A stretch of 64,000 nucleotides of DNA from Durusdinium trenchii. Its lineage: Eukaryota > Sar > Dinophyceae > Suessiales > Symbiodiniaceae. Made by a program: the position numbers and the translations under genes. A model generated the notes under the pieces. The model worked only from the letters and a program-made list of their open reading frames with translations, was not told the DNA's origin and ran no database searches. Numbering within the stretch: position 1 is the stretch's first letter; each line of letters begins with the position of its first letter. Shown one piece after another: positions 9,370-20,704 of this stretch. The stretch covers positions 832,263-896,262 of the forward strand of contig CAXAMN010018890.1 in NCBI GenBank assembly GCA_963970005.1, read 5' to 3'.

Positions 9370-9680
9370 ATATCATAGTTGAAGTGGGTAAGCCAGCACG
9401 CTGGCTGCCATCATAGTTGAAGTGGGTAAGCCAGCACGCTGGCTGCCATTGTTGAGATGGCAAAGCCAGCACGCTGGCTACCATCATAGTTGAAGTGGGT
9501 AAGCCAGCACGCTGGCTGCCATTGTCCAGATGGCAAAGCCAGCACGCTGGCTGCCATCATAGTTGCAGTGGGTATGAGCCAGCACGCTGGCTGCCATCAT
9601 AGTTGAAGTGGGTATGAGCCAGCACGCTGGCTACCATCATAGTTGAAGTGGGTAAGCCAGCACGCTGGCTGCCATTGTCC
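9370..9680. repeat. 35-40 bp tandem array with a hairpin in each unit
   Basis: Eight copies of AGCCAGCACGCTGGCT start at 9391, 9429, 9464, 9502, 9537, 9577, 9617 and 9655. Each is an inverted repeat of 7-base arms around AC. The spacers (ATCATAGTTGAAGTGGGTA or similar) alternate in length, giving periods of 35, 38 and 40. Confidence 0.92.
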
Positions 9681-9698
9681 CCTTACCAGCAGCCCAAA

Positions 9699-9858
9699 TG
9701 CTCACGACGATGAGCTGGGCTGTCACCGCTTGGCCGCCGGTGGGGGGTTTGGGAGGCCTTGGCATTGTGGACGACCACTTCTTCAGCGNNNNNNNNNNTG
9801 CTCACGACGATGAGCTGGGCTGTCACCGCTTGGCCGCCGGTGGGGGGTTTGGGAGGCC
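9699..9858. other. Scaffold gap flanked by a 60-bp direct duplication
   Basis: Ten N stand at 9789-9798. The 60 bases at 9699-9758 recur at 9799-9858, directly after the gap. The left copy is followed by 30 bases that the right copy lacks. This is either a collapsed tandem repeat or a mis-joined contig end. Confidence 0.85.
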
Positions 9859-10562
9859 GCATCGCACACAGACACCCACACACTCCCTCAACTTCCACGA
9901 ACACACACATACGCAGACTCGTTTCCACACGGACATAGACACACGCACAGAAACCCACACACTACCTCAACTCACTCGACTTAACACTTCTCACTACACA
10001 CTTACCGGATAACTCGCACTCTGATTTCCTACGTGATGAAAAATGCTTTCGGGCCACTCGTCGTCTAGTTTTTTTGTTTTGCTCCACATCCGAAATAACT
10101 AGTGAAATAAGCTTGGCCGCTTTGTTCAATCCATCATTCTCTTTCTTTTGGTTTTTAAGCCGTCTGCGTTGAACTTGGAGGAGGGGCTGGTGCACCATTG
10201 CCCACCGACAGCTTCTCCATGGCTGTCGTGATTGATTGGACATGGCTGTCTCCGCGGTTGATCCATGCGAACGACTTTCTTGGTCACTCTAATGACGACT
10301 TCACGCACAGAGGTAGGTAAGTACTAGCATACTCCCATGGGCCATTGGAGGTCCATAAGTAGTGTAGGGTAGTCTATTGAACAGGAATGTACTATAATGT
10401 ATAAACGAACAAATCTATTGAATTCTATCAATGTTAGATGAGAAGATATGAGAGGGATGATTTTCCAATACACTTCTTTCTGATGTTCGACGAATTGCTG
10501 CGACCCCTGGATGGCCCGTTGGCCGGGAAGCCGGAGTATTCTCTCCGAAGCCGGGAAGCCGC
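9859..10562. other. Non-coding stretch with CA/GT-rich start
   Basis: 9865-10005 is rich in CACA. The rest contains no gene I can support. A plus frame at 10438-10647 is open and protein-like but overlaps other open frames. Confidence 0.35.
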
Positions 10563-11162
10563 TTGGGAGGGTCCAAGGAAGACCCGAAGCTGGAACGCTT
10601 CGGCCGAAGCCACTCGACTTGCGTTGATTTTCTACCATGGTGTTTGAACAACCTGATGCTGATGCTCAGGAGGGAGCAATTCGGAGCTGGGGGTATCCAT
10701 ATTCCCCTTGAAATAAAGGAGTGCCCTTATCGCCTAGTGGTGGTTCCTGGAGGACAAGATCACACCGCAAGCCTTCCCGTGAGAGGTTATAAATATATTG
10801 GATCCACAAATCTCACTTTTTTGGGGGAGGACCTCCAAGCACACATTTTCCTGGATGGACAAGCACGGAAAGAATCATTCTACACCTTGCCACCACTAGA
10901 TTTCAGGCCTGAAACGTGGACTGTCTTGCTCACCCATGCTCACCCATGCCTCTGGGTTAGAAGCAAGGATGAGAATGGTCGAACATCATTCGACTTTCGA
11001 CGCCTCTCCGACCTCCGACGTTCGCCTCGCTGCACGCCGCTTGGACCCGCCGGTCACCTTCCGGCTCAGTCCCTTAGAAGGGCGACGAAAGGCGGCGGAA
11101 TCGGGACGTCTGCCAGGCCGATGAAACATCGACGGTTTGGAAGAATCCTTCGATCCAATTGA
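10563..11162 (+). CDS. Unassigned 199-codon open frame
   Basis: The frame is uninterrupted and of mixed composition, with charged segments near its end. It starts from an ATG at 10563. I recognise no domain. A second plus frame (10936-11124) is equally protein-like over its last part, so this may be two exons rather than one coding unit. Confidence 0.25.
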   Translation: MGGSKEDPKLERFGRSHSTCVDFLPWCLNNLMLMLRREQFGAGGIHIPLEIKECPYRLVVVPGGQDHTASLPVRGYKYIGSTNLTFLGEDLQAHIFLDGQARKESFYTLPPLDFRPETWTVLLTHAHPCLWVRSKDENGRTSFDFRRLSDLRRSPRCTPLGPAGHLPAQSLRRATKGGGIGTSARPMKHRRFGRILRSN

Positions 11163-14053
11163 ATCTTTTCTTGCGTCAAATGAGTCAAACGAAGGGTTTG
11201 TATATGTTTGTGGATTTTGATGGATTTTGGTCATTTTGTGCCACATATCGATGTTTGATGTTTGATGCTCAGTGACTCTGGATTTCAACCGGCCATTGGG
11301 TTCCTACGGCCATGACAGGCGCTTTCGGGGTCTAACGGCGCGACCGCCACCGGGACCGCCACCCCACGACACGAGGCATTCAACGGCCGCGGAACATCCC
11401 GCCTCGTTGGGGAGACCCAGTCATGGGAGGTGCCGACGGCTCGCCGGGTTCATCGTTGGATAGGCTATAGGCTGGTCCTATAGGTACCTATAGGTGGTTG
11501 GATGGTCGCAGGTTGGATGAATGCTTGGGACATAGGATCGGTCAAGAAGACCTTCACGAACATCATCGAACATCCATCGACCCCTGCTTTTCATGATATG
11601 TTTGTTTGAGGTTCCAACTTAATCTGAAGGGGTGTGTGGGCATGGGTCGGGTGTGGAGATTTGAGGTCCAAACCTGGTGTGTGAAGTTCCATTTGTGCTG
11701 GTATGTAAACGCTTCTCTGCATGCTGAACAGCGTTGCATGGAGTCAAGACCATCAGAAGTACTACTCTCTGTCTAAGCTCATCTCAGTGGAATCCCCATG
11801 CATATGTAAAGGACAGAATTTGGAAGCCGATGCTGTAGCAATCAGGCTATTCTTGCAGTGCTTTCGCTGCATTTGGTACGGCTGATGGCTTGCAGCATGT
11901 AATCAATGGGTTTTGTATGATGGCAGGTGATTTGTAGGAACCAAGAACCTTCACGAATCATGCCCAAGTGGCCCAACTTATTTGCAAACTAGATCTTGTG
12001 GTTGGCCTAAAACGCCTTGTTGCCTTTTTATCAGGTCACTAGGTCACATCAACCAGTCACGCGAGACGTCACACGTCACACGGAGTCACCGATGGGCGAT
12101 GTTTCTCGGCGGACCGGAGCCGCAATCTTGGACAGCAGAATCCGGTGCGCAGAAATCCTAGTTGGGAGAATTTCCTGAATTTGCTTTAAACTTCTTGGTG
12201 ATGCGGTGGGTCCAGAGATTCCAGACTCGAGCAGACAGAGGTTTTTGCGAAACATCCGCCCGGGGGCTGTTGCTATGTGGAAGCTGAGGGTGTTAGGTTC
12301 AGTGGGTTTGAAGACGTGTCATTGTTCATGTTATAATATATATATATGTTGGCTCGTACTTTTGTGTAATGTGGATCTTAGCCTGGTCCGGGCTGACACA
12401 TAGTTTTCATGTTGTTTCGGGATGAAACCATCTTTAGAAAAAGGTCAACCCATTCCAGGCTGGCCATGTATATCAAAGCGACCATCATAAGGCCTATCTC
12501 CGAAGCTGTTCAACTGTGAAAAGACAGTTGGTGCTGCAGGGGGACTCATGATGCCGGATGCCTCATATGCCCTCGTTCTCGTTCTATCATGGCGCCTCAT
12601 ATGCCTCAGCAGGTTCCACGCCTCCACAGAGTCACGTCTGAAAGGTCACACCTTTCAGGCAGTCCGTGACTCGCAGTTTCGTCCGAAGCAGTCGATTTGC
12701 GACTGCTGCGACTCCTGCGACCGCCGCACCGACTGCGATCGCATCGATGAAAAAGGGATTCAAGAGAGGTTAGGTGACCGTAAATAGGACCCTACTGGGG
12801 TACCCAACTGGGATAGTCTAGGGATAGGGTCCTTCAACCTCTGTTGGATTCCAAACGCAGCGCATCGCGCGTTCAATGCTCGCTGCTCGGGTGGCTGGAC
12901 GAGACATTCAGGTTGACGAATGTTGAGAGGCCTTGTGAGGTCCCTGGCGGTGTCCGTACCTTGCAGATGTGCCATACTAGGGCAACTCGAAAGATAGCAG
13001 GCTTTTCAATGTGTTGAACAAGGGTAAGCCTGTAGGGCCTACCTGCGCAAATGCGCAGGAACCCCGCCTGAACCCGTTTGAAGCTGGGATGGCCCGAACA
13101 AACTCGTGCAAAGCCGCACTAGCCTGCGCAACCAAATTCAGACACCACGCCCGTCGCGCTGCATTCTGTTATCATACAAAACCCAGAAGCCTATTGCGTG
13201 TGTAAGGCTATTGGTTGACCAAAAAGAGAAGCTTGAAAGCATGCTTGTTTGGCTTCGGCAGATAGATTTGGCTTTGACGGGTGCAAAAGGACCACAGGTT
13301 CTCTGGTCCCGACATGGAAGTGATCAGACGCAGACCACGAGCTTTGGACAGCGCGTCGTCTTCCCACCAGGCTCTCTGGGTTTCCCATTGGCCAGCTTTC
13401 TCACACCACCAGCGTGTGGCATTCTGTGAGCCACCTCTTCCAGACACCTGATCGGCTTTGCACGAGTCAGGCGATGAGGCGATGGGGCGATGGATTGTCT
13501 GTCATTTCAGAGATTGCTTCAAGGGATCACAGGATCGCATGCATGACGCGTGGTGCTCGCCTGTGAGTGATCACGGATGTGCGGGAGACTTCCCAGGCAA
13601 TTACCGTCTGGAAGAAGGAAAATAGACCAAAACCATCCAAGAGCCTTATATTAAAATACACACCCAACCCATGTTCTTTTCTTCTCTGCAAGCTTCCGAC
13701 AGAGGTTGAGCGGCCACATAGGTCCGCTTCGGTCACCGTCTGCATAGGGCCCAAAATTGTGATTGCCAGATAATTCCACATTTTGCACCATGGTTGTTTA
13801 TGGGATTGAGACAGTTGGCGCAATGCACCAAAGGTAGCTTAAGCATGCTTAAGCTGCATTGCCTTAACAGAATGGTCCACAGTTCCGCACTCAGCCCTCA
13901 GCCAGGTGTCACTTGGAAGTTCGGGATGTTTCGGACGTTTCAAATGACATCTGGGTTAGCCCTGGAGCTCGGACGTTTCGTGCTGTGGACGGAGAAACGA
14001 AGGAAGTTCAAACACCCGGTGGATAAGCACAGTGGGGTGTTTTTTGTGAAACC
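11163..14053. other. No gene supported; palindromes and short open frames
   Basis: An 18-base perfect palindrome CCTATAGGTACCTATAGG stands at 11477-11494 and a 20-base one at 13836-13855. 12650-12766 is open on plus and runs into GTTAGG, but several frames compete. I see nothing firm in the rest. Confidence 0.35.
13836..13855. repeat. 20-bp perfect palindrome
   Basis: AGCTTAAGCATGCTTAAGCT equals its own reverse complement. The same sequence with one change is at 63083-63102, so it is dispersed rather than chance. Confidence 0.8.
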
Positions 14054-14377
14054 ATGCCCACAAGAACCATCGAGTCTACCTCGGCGCTTGACCGTGTTCT
14101 TGATGTTTTTTTGTACCGCCGCTCGAAAACCGACGACTTGGCCTCGTGCACGGGCGAGGCCGGCCATGGTCGTCCTTTCTGCGGCCATTATCAAAAAGGA
14201 CAAGACCCTTGTCGCAAGCCATACCTGGCCTGTTTGACCTACAGCCTGTGCCATCCCTTTTGGGGGGGTTGGTTTCCCTTCGAAGTACAAACAGTGCAAG
14301 AAAAACGCCTCATGCAAACTGCCGAGAGCACTGACGTGTTAAGTTTGGAAGCAGCAGGCTCAAGAGATATGATATAA
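14054..14377 (+). CDS. Candidate exon, unknown protein
   Basis: The ATG-started frame of 107 codons is of mixed composition with several cysteines (for example PFCGHYQKGQDPC). No domain is recognised. The minus strand is open for 125 codons over part of it, so it could be on either strand or chance. Confidence 0.2.
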   Translation: MPTRTIESTSALDRVLDVFLYRRSKTDDLASCTGEAGHGRPFCGHYQKGQDPCRKPYLACLTYSLCHPFWGGWFPFEVQTVQEKRLMQTAESTDVLSLEAAGSRDMI

Positions 14378-14802
14378 GGTGTAGATGACCTTCAAGGAAA
14401 CATTTCTACGACGTGAGGGTGTGAAAACCACCAAGCAAGCCAACGCATCCGACAGGAACTTATTCTATGACAGCGGGGTATGCAGGGTTTCGTGATCCTC
14501 GTGCGGACTCTTTGCAAGATGAGTTCTTGTTGATCAATGGTGGCACCTGGTACTGCCCACTTCAATGACGTCCATGGTTGTTATATTGTTCAAGAAGCAC
14601 ATGTTTTCTGAACGAGTTCAGACGATCACCACTACTCCAAGAAAGGATCACCAACAAACCAAACCCTCCAGACCTCAACACCGAGTCCTGAATCCCGTCG
14701 CCCGTCGCCCGTCTCGCGAGTCCGCCCGAAATCATTCGCTCATCGATTTCCAAGAAGTGCCCCAGCACCGTAGCCTGGTTTGGCACTGACTCCTCATTTC
14801 AG

Positions 14803-15030
14803 GGTCTATTCAAGATATTCAAGGAACCGGCCGAACTGGTTCGGCCCCTCGAGCTGCTCTGCGTTCAGTCTTTAGAAGCACCGGTTTGACCAAACGCGGA
14901 TTTCCTCACGAATCGGCAGCCTTGGCCAGGGCAGTTCGTCGAGATGACTCGTCTCCGGATCGAGGTTCGAAGGGTAGCAGCAGTGGAGCAGTGGTGTTGG
15001 CCAAAAGACTCAGGATGGTTGAGGTCTACT
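14803..15030 (+). CDS. Candidate exon pair, unknown protein
   Basis: A pyrimidine-rich stretch ends in CAG at 14800-14802. The following frame reads GLFKIFKEPAELVRPLELLC and stops near 14886. A second protein-like frame (RAVRRDDSSPDRGSKGSSSG) follows to about 15027. The two may be neighbouring exons, but no exact junction joins their frames. No family is recognised. Confidence 0.28.
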
Positions 15031-15033
15031 TGA

Positions 15034-15054
15034 ATATATATATATATATATATA
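15034..15054. repeat. AT dinucleotide microsatellite
   Basis: An uninterrupted AT run of about 20 bases. Confidence 0.9.
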
Positions 15055-15553
15055 CAAGACAATCGGATAATAGGGAGAACCCCAACCATTGGGCTTTCGG
15101 TTTTCATCACTTTTCCTTCTTCCCAGCGGGTCGTTGCCTGGGAGGTCTTCCTATTATTGTAATGCACAATCAGATGATGGATGCTATAGGCGCAGACAAG
15201 TGGATCCTGGTTCTGCTTAAGGTCCTCAAGGTGATGTTTCAACATTTTCCCTAAGCAAATCACCTTAAGCATCCCTAAGCTTACCCTGGTTTAACCATCC
15301 CTAAGGTTAAATAAATTCCCTTCTGATGGATATTTTACCATTTTCCCAGTTCCTGAAGCAAATCGAATAGAGAGGGCCAAGTCGTTCACGAAGCCTTTGG
15401 ACGGTGGGTTAATACACCAGAGCTCCCGACCGTCTCACAGCCTGGTTGAGCTTGGTGGCGCCCGGTGACACGTCATGTGGTCACAAGAATCCGTGACAAT
15501 CGATTTCGAACGAAAAGAAAAGCAGACTGGAGTCTTGCCAATCAACATTACTT
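15055..15553. other. Non-coding stretch
   Basis: 15230-15265 holds a small inverted repeat (AAGGTGAT and ATCACCTT) and several TAAGC motifs. No gene is seen. Confidence 0.4.
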
Positions 15554-15874
15554 TTGCATCATGGCTGCCACTTCTTCCTCTGGAGTTTAAGACCCAGAGG
15601 CACACTGGATGCCTCTGGAGACACAAGGCCACTGATGCCTCAAGCTCCGTACCAAACCCTCCACGAGACCTCTCCCTCTCCGCCAGGGCCTCCTGGCACC
15701 TTCCTCGGAACTCGAACTCGCGGCGACCACCAGGGTCTGCTGGGTGCCTTCACGAAGCTTGTGGACAGTGGAAAGGATCACACCTTTGCTGGGCCTCCCA
15801 GTCGACCTGTTTGCCACCGATCTGGTCAGTGGGTCGGTGGGAGAGGGAGTGGAGGGCCTCGGGAATTGCTATGA
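15554..15874 (+). CDS. Candidate exon, unknown protein
   Basis: The frame gives a proline-rich then mixed sequence including GAFTKLVDSGKDHTFAGP. Another plus frame spans the same bases (15475-15939). No family is recognised. Confidence 0.2.
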   Translation: MHHGCHFFLWSLRPRGTLDASGDTRPLMPQAPYQTLHETSPSPPGPPGTFLGTRTRGDHQGLLGAFTKLVDSGKDHTFAGPPSRPVCHRSGQWVGGRGSGGPRELL

Positions 15875-17690
15875 GCTGTTGGACTCCTAGTTTTGTTTGG
15901 GGGAGGTGGCAGGTGGCATCTATTCTGTTCCATTTCTAGGGTCAAATGATTTGACCCATGGCCCATAGCCATTTGTCTTCCTCTTTCTCTCTCTCTTTTC
16001 GGTTACCAGTAGGGAGCGGAGGCCGATGAGTCTTGCTTGGGAAAATCTGCCTATCACTGCCTCCGTCATCGGGCCTGTTCCACTTCCTTGCAAACCAGAG
16101 TCGACCAAAGCACCTGAAGTTTCTGGAATTCCAAGGCACCCCAACTGGTGGAATTTCGATGAATTGAGTCATGGTTGACCACTCTCCTCTCTCGCCTTTT
16201 TGCCTAAAGCAAACAACGACGACGACGACGACGACGACCACCACCACCACCACAATAAAGGCCGACCACCCAAACCATGGATGTTTCTTTGGCCACTCCT
16301 CTGCCACCGCATCTTCACCCATCTTCACCCTGCCTCTCCTGTGACTGAGGTCGAGACAGAGTTCGAAGCCCAGCGGACGCCCATGGTAGATGGGGCCACG
16401 ACGGCACTTCGCCTCCCTTTTTGGCACTTTTCGAAGCTCAAGAGACGGCCACTGAGGTCCGTGCGCTATGTCTACCAGCCCATGGAGTCTCTTAACCTAG
16501 TAGTGATCACTAACAAGGCCAGCAACATTTTGGAGGACCGACCACGTCTGTTTCTTCTCCGCAAGCAACCCATACTCGGAAGAGTATCAATGAAAGACCT
16601 TCACCGATGACCGACTAGCGCCGAGCCCTCCACGGCTCAGAGAGAGCCCTCCAGAGCCGACGTGCCGTAGGACTTGGAGACGCTGCGGCTACTAGCGAAG
16701 GCATGACGGGAAAAAGTCGACTGTTGCACTTGTGGGCATAAGGAAGTATGGACATGGGTGTGTCATGGTGTGTCTAAAGATTTGGTTCAAGAGTGCAAGG
16801 GTTTGGAATTCCAATATACCATCCAACGCACAATCATCGCATGGTTTGGTGGATGGCCCCCGGCTGTTTGGAGAGGAGTCCGCCTTTTTTCCAAGTGGAC
16901 GACCCGATCCACACTCCATGTGAGCGAAGTAGACGTGGAGTGTAGACCACGACATCCAACCAATTCGGGATCTTCAAGCTGGTCTCAACAGGTCCGGCTA
17001 ACAGGTCCCATGATGTCTGGGAAATGATGCCTTTTCCCCAGGGTAGTTTTCAAGGCATCTGAGAAGAGTAATTTTCTATCTCTTTCGGCGTGGTTTCTGT
17101 TTGGAATGCATGGGTCAGCAGTCGGGTTTCCTTCAAATGAGGAAGGCACCCCTGCATTTTCTCCGCCGCCGTGACAGTTCTCGCCGGTGCTCAGGTGGTT
17201 CAAGACTGCTGTGAGATTCAGGTCTCTGAGGAAAATGTGCTATCCTGAGAGGATGGTCTTGAGGACAACTAAAGACGGATAATTAAAGTGAGTGTGATCA
17301 TCCAAGGCTTCACATGTTTCAAGGTTATGACTTATGACCTTGGTGTCAGGTTGTGAGTTTCTTCACCCTGGTTCTGCCAACTGAAAATGGACTAGACTGG
17401 TTCGACTGGTTCTTCTGTTCTTCTCCAGTCATTTTGGACTGCAAGTATTGGACCTGATAATACCGTGTCTGTCGCTACGGCAACCATGAGCGTTACTGCA
17501 GTGATGAAACCGCCGTCTCCTTCCCCCCAGGCTTCTGAGTACAGGCTCTTAAAGAAGCAAGCGCTTCATCATTTTTTGAAGGACATTTAGGTGTGACGAT
17601 CCGCGTCGATGTTGGCTGCCTGTTCAGGAGCTTGTCTAAGGATAGACTAGACCTTTAGTAGCCTTTAGATTCCTTTAGTATCCTTTATAG
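15875..17690. other. No gene supported
   Basis: The stretch contains the GAC/CAC trinucleotide run at 16216-16253. That run produces long homopolymeric valine or aspartate/histidine tracts in open frames (for example a 161-codon minus frame). I see no other motif. Confidence 0.4.
16216..16253. repeat. GAC/CAC trinucleotide repeat
   Basis: Seven GAC-type units are followed by six CAC-type units. Confidence 0.9.
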
Positions 17691-17960
17691 TCACCAACAA
17701 GGACCGCCCCTTCGGGCGGCGGAACGCCGGATTCGGACCTTGTCTCGGATCGTCTCGGAAGACGAGACTTCGGGTGACGGCCTGAGGTCCTCAAGCATGC
17801 CTTCGACATCGTCTTCGCTTTCGATGAGGCCGGCCGTTACATCAAGCGCCGAAGCAGGTGATTCGTACTTTTTTCGGCTAAGAAGGGGGTAGATGTTCCG
17901 CGAGAAATGAATGGGAGAATTCCTCTTAGACCGTCTGTCGCCTGCAAGATCTAGTACCAT
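17691..17960 (-). CDS. Candidate terminal exon, unknown acidic protein
   Basis: The minus frame gives an acidic stretch (IESEDDVEGMLEDLRPS) followed by a basic C-terminus. It ends in a stop at 17691. The residue pattern is strongly protein-like, with serine-rich linkers around the acidic part. An AAG acceptor lies near 17870. No family is recognised. Confidence 0.38.
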   Translation of the reverse strand: MVLDLAGDRRSKRNSPIHFSRNIYPLLSRKKYESPASALDVTAGLIESEDDVEGMLEDLRPSPEVSSSETIRDKVRIRRSAARRGGPCW

Positions 17961-18372
17961 CCCCAGCTCCCAGCCCTATAGGGTTACAACTACTACCCGA
18001 CACCAACGAGCTGGCTTTGGCCCGCGACCGCCAGAGGTGATCTCCTTCGGATACCGCGAGAGCGTCCGGGCCCCCGGTGGCATCGGCGGTTTCCGTGTGA
18101 CCACCGTGTGCCCGCGGAAAGCACCGTGTGACCGGCAGAAACCACGTATATAATCGAAGTTTGGTGGTTCGTTTCGCATTCTTGAGCCACCATGAGACGC
18201 CAGTCAATAATAGCTAATTCCCACAAGAAAAAGCACGCGGAGGCCACGGGCTCCGGTAGGAATAAAGTAATGTTCAGTTATGAAAACATATTGTTAAAGA
18301 AGCCTCCAACGTCAGATGGAACCTGCCAGTGACCTGCCCAGACGTTGGCACTCACCTCCCTTTTTTTGGAGA
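17961..18372. other. Open on both strands, gene unassigned
   Basis: Both strands stay open between 17980 and 18150, with moderately protein-like sequence each way. I cannot choose between them. Confidence 0.25.
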
Positions 18373-18505
18373 AGCCCCGCAGGTCACTCTCTCGCAGATC
18401 AAAACCTACACAGAGATGGACAGCCACGAGGAGAGGCTGTCGGGACTCCTAGACAGACCCACCGTTGCGGTTTTATTTTTGGATGGGGAGCCGTCTCAAA
18501 GAGAG
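18373..18505 (+). CDS. Candidate exon, unknown protein
   Basis: A pyrimidine tract (CACCTCCCTTTTTTTGG) precedes the frame. It reads with a hydrophobic strand and charged flanks (DRPTVAVLFLDGEPSQRE). GTCAGC directly after GAGAG at 18505 is a plausible donor; without splicing the frame stops at 18522. The pattern suggests an alpha/beta domain piece, but no family is recognised. Confidence 0.4.
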
Positions 18506-19020
18506 GTCAGCTTAAAGGCTTAACGTGCTTTCACTTGGTTCAGCTGATTTGCGAATGCTGAGTGCGACTCAAAGTGAATGAACATAGCCAAGTTGTGCTT
18601 TTCCAGGCCACTAAGGGCCCCAGCTTGCGACCCCTGGCAAGGGGGAACGGTGATGATCACCTGGGGTGTTTTAGGTGATTTTCAAGGTGATGCGATGTTC
18701 TTTGGGGTTTGGAGATAGAGAGAGAGAGAGAGAGCCAGAAAGGGTTAAAAACCGGAGGCGGCTGATCATTCGAAGCTACTGTTGAAGCCACATCCAGTTA
18801 TGTAAGAGTTTGGGGGCCAGAGATTTGAACGATCTTCTTCCAGCCTTGGGAACCACTGCTTCCCTACTACGGTGGTAGCTGGATCCACACCCACAGAGCA
18901 TGAGTGATCCTGACACCGTCCCAACCACGGTCGCTCATGTGGGCCACGACGGTGGAAGACCGCCGTCAGAAGACATGGTAAAAAGCATGATCAGGGACGC
19001 TACGAACGGGGCTACGTTCG
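18506..19020. other. Non-coding stretch with a short GA run
   Basis: 18715-18734 is a GA dinucleotide run. Nothing else is seen. Confidence 0.4.
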
Positions 19021-19160
19021 GGGCTCCTGGCATCGCTAGGAGCAAGGACGCTACTAGGAACAAGTGCATCGCTTCTATAGTAACAAGTGCCTTACTACTA
19101 GGAACAAGAAGCTACTAGGAGCACAGGGCATCGCTGCTAGGAGCAAGGACGCTACTAGGT
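19021..19160. repeat. Degenerate 'ctactaggagcaagga' repeat
   Basis: Units around GCTACTAGGAGCAAGGAC recur four times with variation. The same unit, as two clean 40-bp copies, stands at 53721-53800. I remember similar translated repeats in Symbiodiniaceae protein sets, but cannot verify that here. Confidence 0.75.
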
Positions 19161-19191
19161 TTGGCCTTCAGTTCGATGTTTCTTTGCTTTT

Positions 19192-19227
19192 CGGAGGGTC
19201 ACCCGGAGGGTCACCCGGAGGGTCGCT
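19192..19227. repeat. 12-bp tandem repeat, three copies
   Basis: CGGAGGGTCACC is repeated at 19192, 19204 and 19216, the last copy altered. Confidence 0.85.
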
Positions 19228-20128
19228 TGGGTCACTGGAAGTGCGGGGTTGGGTCACTGGACCTCCTGGCAGTTGAAAAGAACGGGCGACCAGTTGGTGG
19301 ATGAAAGGCACCTGTTCAAGATCGAAACCAGCAAACAACTAGCAAAAAGGGTCATTCCAACTCCGACAGACTGCGACAGTTGATCTATCAAACCATATCA
19401 AACCCAAAGTGGGTTTGAAATGCGGCCACTATTTCATGGAGCAGGATTTCTAGAGCCAGGTTGAGCAATGGATCGAAACACACGGACCCTGACCTCCGCA
19501 ACAACCAAGGCACATGATGGTGGAACAGAGCAAGATCAATGAGGCAGCAGTCTAAGTGTGGAAGTTCGGCAGAATTCTACTTGTGTAGGTCTCCTGAGCA
19601 TGGCAAGAGCACAGTTTTTGCACCAGGTTTTCATTTTGTACTGACCACCATCCAACATGAGTGTGTTGCCCCATTTTTTGGCTTTCTACTTCTTGCTGGG
19701 ACGTGTGGTCTACTGAGCGTGATCTTGTTGCCCACACAAAATCCGGAGGAATATTCCGGAATTTTCCAGAACAAACATGACATTTGAGAAACACTAACAT
19801 CTTGCTCAAAACCTCAAAACTTCATTTTTTGAGCCCTAGTGTTCTTCCACCTCGGATATGTTCAGCTCGATCCGCTTCGATCCTCAAAACATTGGTGAAC
19901 TCCTCCTGTAGTGTTTGACCATCCTCCTTATGCTGGGGGGGTTATCAATTACACAATGAGATGGACAGGGGGACCCAGATGCTATGAATCTAGGGCATCT
20001 AAAAGAAATCATGAACATTTGCTGATTCACCGGATGGATCGTCAAGACGATGTCTCAACAGCAACGTACCTCCCACGGAAGAAGCACCTTGAATCCACTC
20101 CCGTCGAGTCATCGAGTCTCTAGGACAC
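19228..20128. other. No gene supported
   Basis: A plus frame at 19539-19787 and a minus frame at 19552-19809 overlap without motifs. I see nothing else. Confidence 0.4.
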
Positions 20129-20373
20129 TTGATCCCGCTCGACTGGCCAACACCGCCGGCTCCCGTGGTGGGACAGCCCCCCTGCCTCCCAAAACCACCC
20201 ACCGCCTCTACCGCGTCTTCCTGCGTCCCGAGACGACCGCGACGCCTGGAGGCCAGAGAGATGGCGAAGAAGAAGCAAATGGAGCTGGTCTCGACGCCCA
20301 GAGCGAGCTTCCGGGAAGTCTTCCGGGACCGGCACAACCCATTTGGAGCGCAGGACGACGGGATCCGTGAAAG
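20129..20373 (+). CDS. Candidate exon, unknown protein
   Basis: The frame is proline-rich at first, then helical and basic (LEAREMAKKKQMELVSTPRA), and runs to GTGATG after GAAAG at 20373, a good donor. The minus strand is also open over part of it. No domain is recognised. Confidence 0.35.
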
Positions 20374-20704
20374 GTGATGGCTCAATGTTAGGCATTGTGA
20401 TGGGCCTTTTCCAGGGCCTTCCAACTGGTTCATTGACCAACCTGTGAGTCATGCGGAGACGAAGGTCACCCCTTTTCCTCATTCCGAAACAGCCTCCCGA
20501 AAAGAAGTGGTTTCATAGACCCTGACGGAAGGGTGTTTTCTACACTCTGAAGGGTGTTTAACATAGACCCGGGTCCGTCCTGGCCCCCCTGGGTCCGAGT
20601 GTTTTCCTCGGTCGCTGCACTGGTGGTTTTCAGGCTCCATGGGATCGTCTTCCAGGGTGTACTCGTTTGGACCTTCGTTTTGACCGCCTCATCGGTTTTC
20701 GGGA

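Noticed and set aside
9068..9487. Overlapping open frames on both strands at about 9.1-9.4 kb
   Set aside because: They follow from the 73-bp tandem repeat (73 is 1 mod 3), not from coding.
9391..9670. CRISPR-like array of regular short repeats
   Set aside because: The spacers are themselves near-identical repeats, so this is a tandem array in eukaryotic DNA, not a CRISPR.
15942..16427. 161-codon minus frame
   Set aside because: It contains a long valine run from the GAC/CAC repeat and otherwise lacks protein-like texture.
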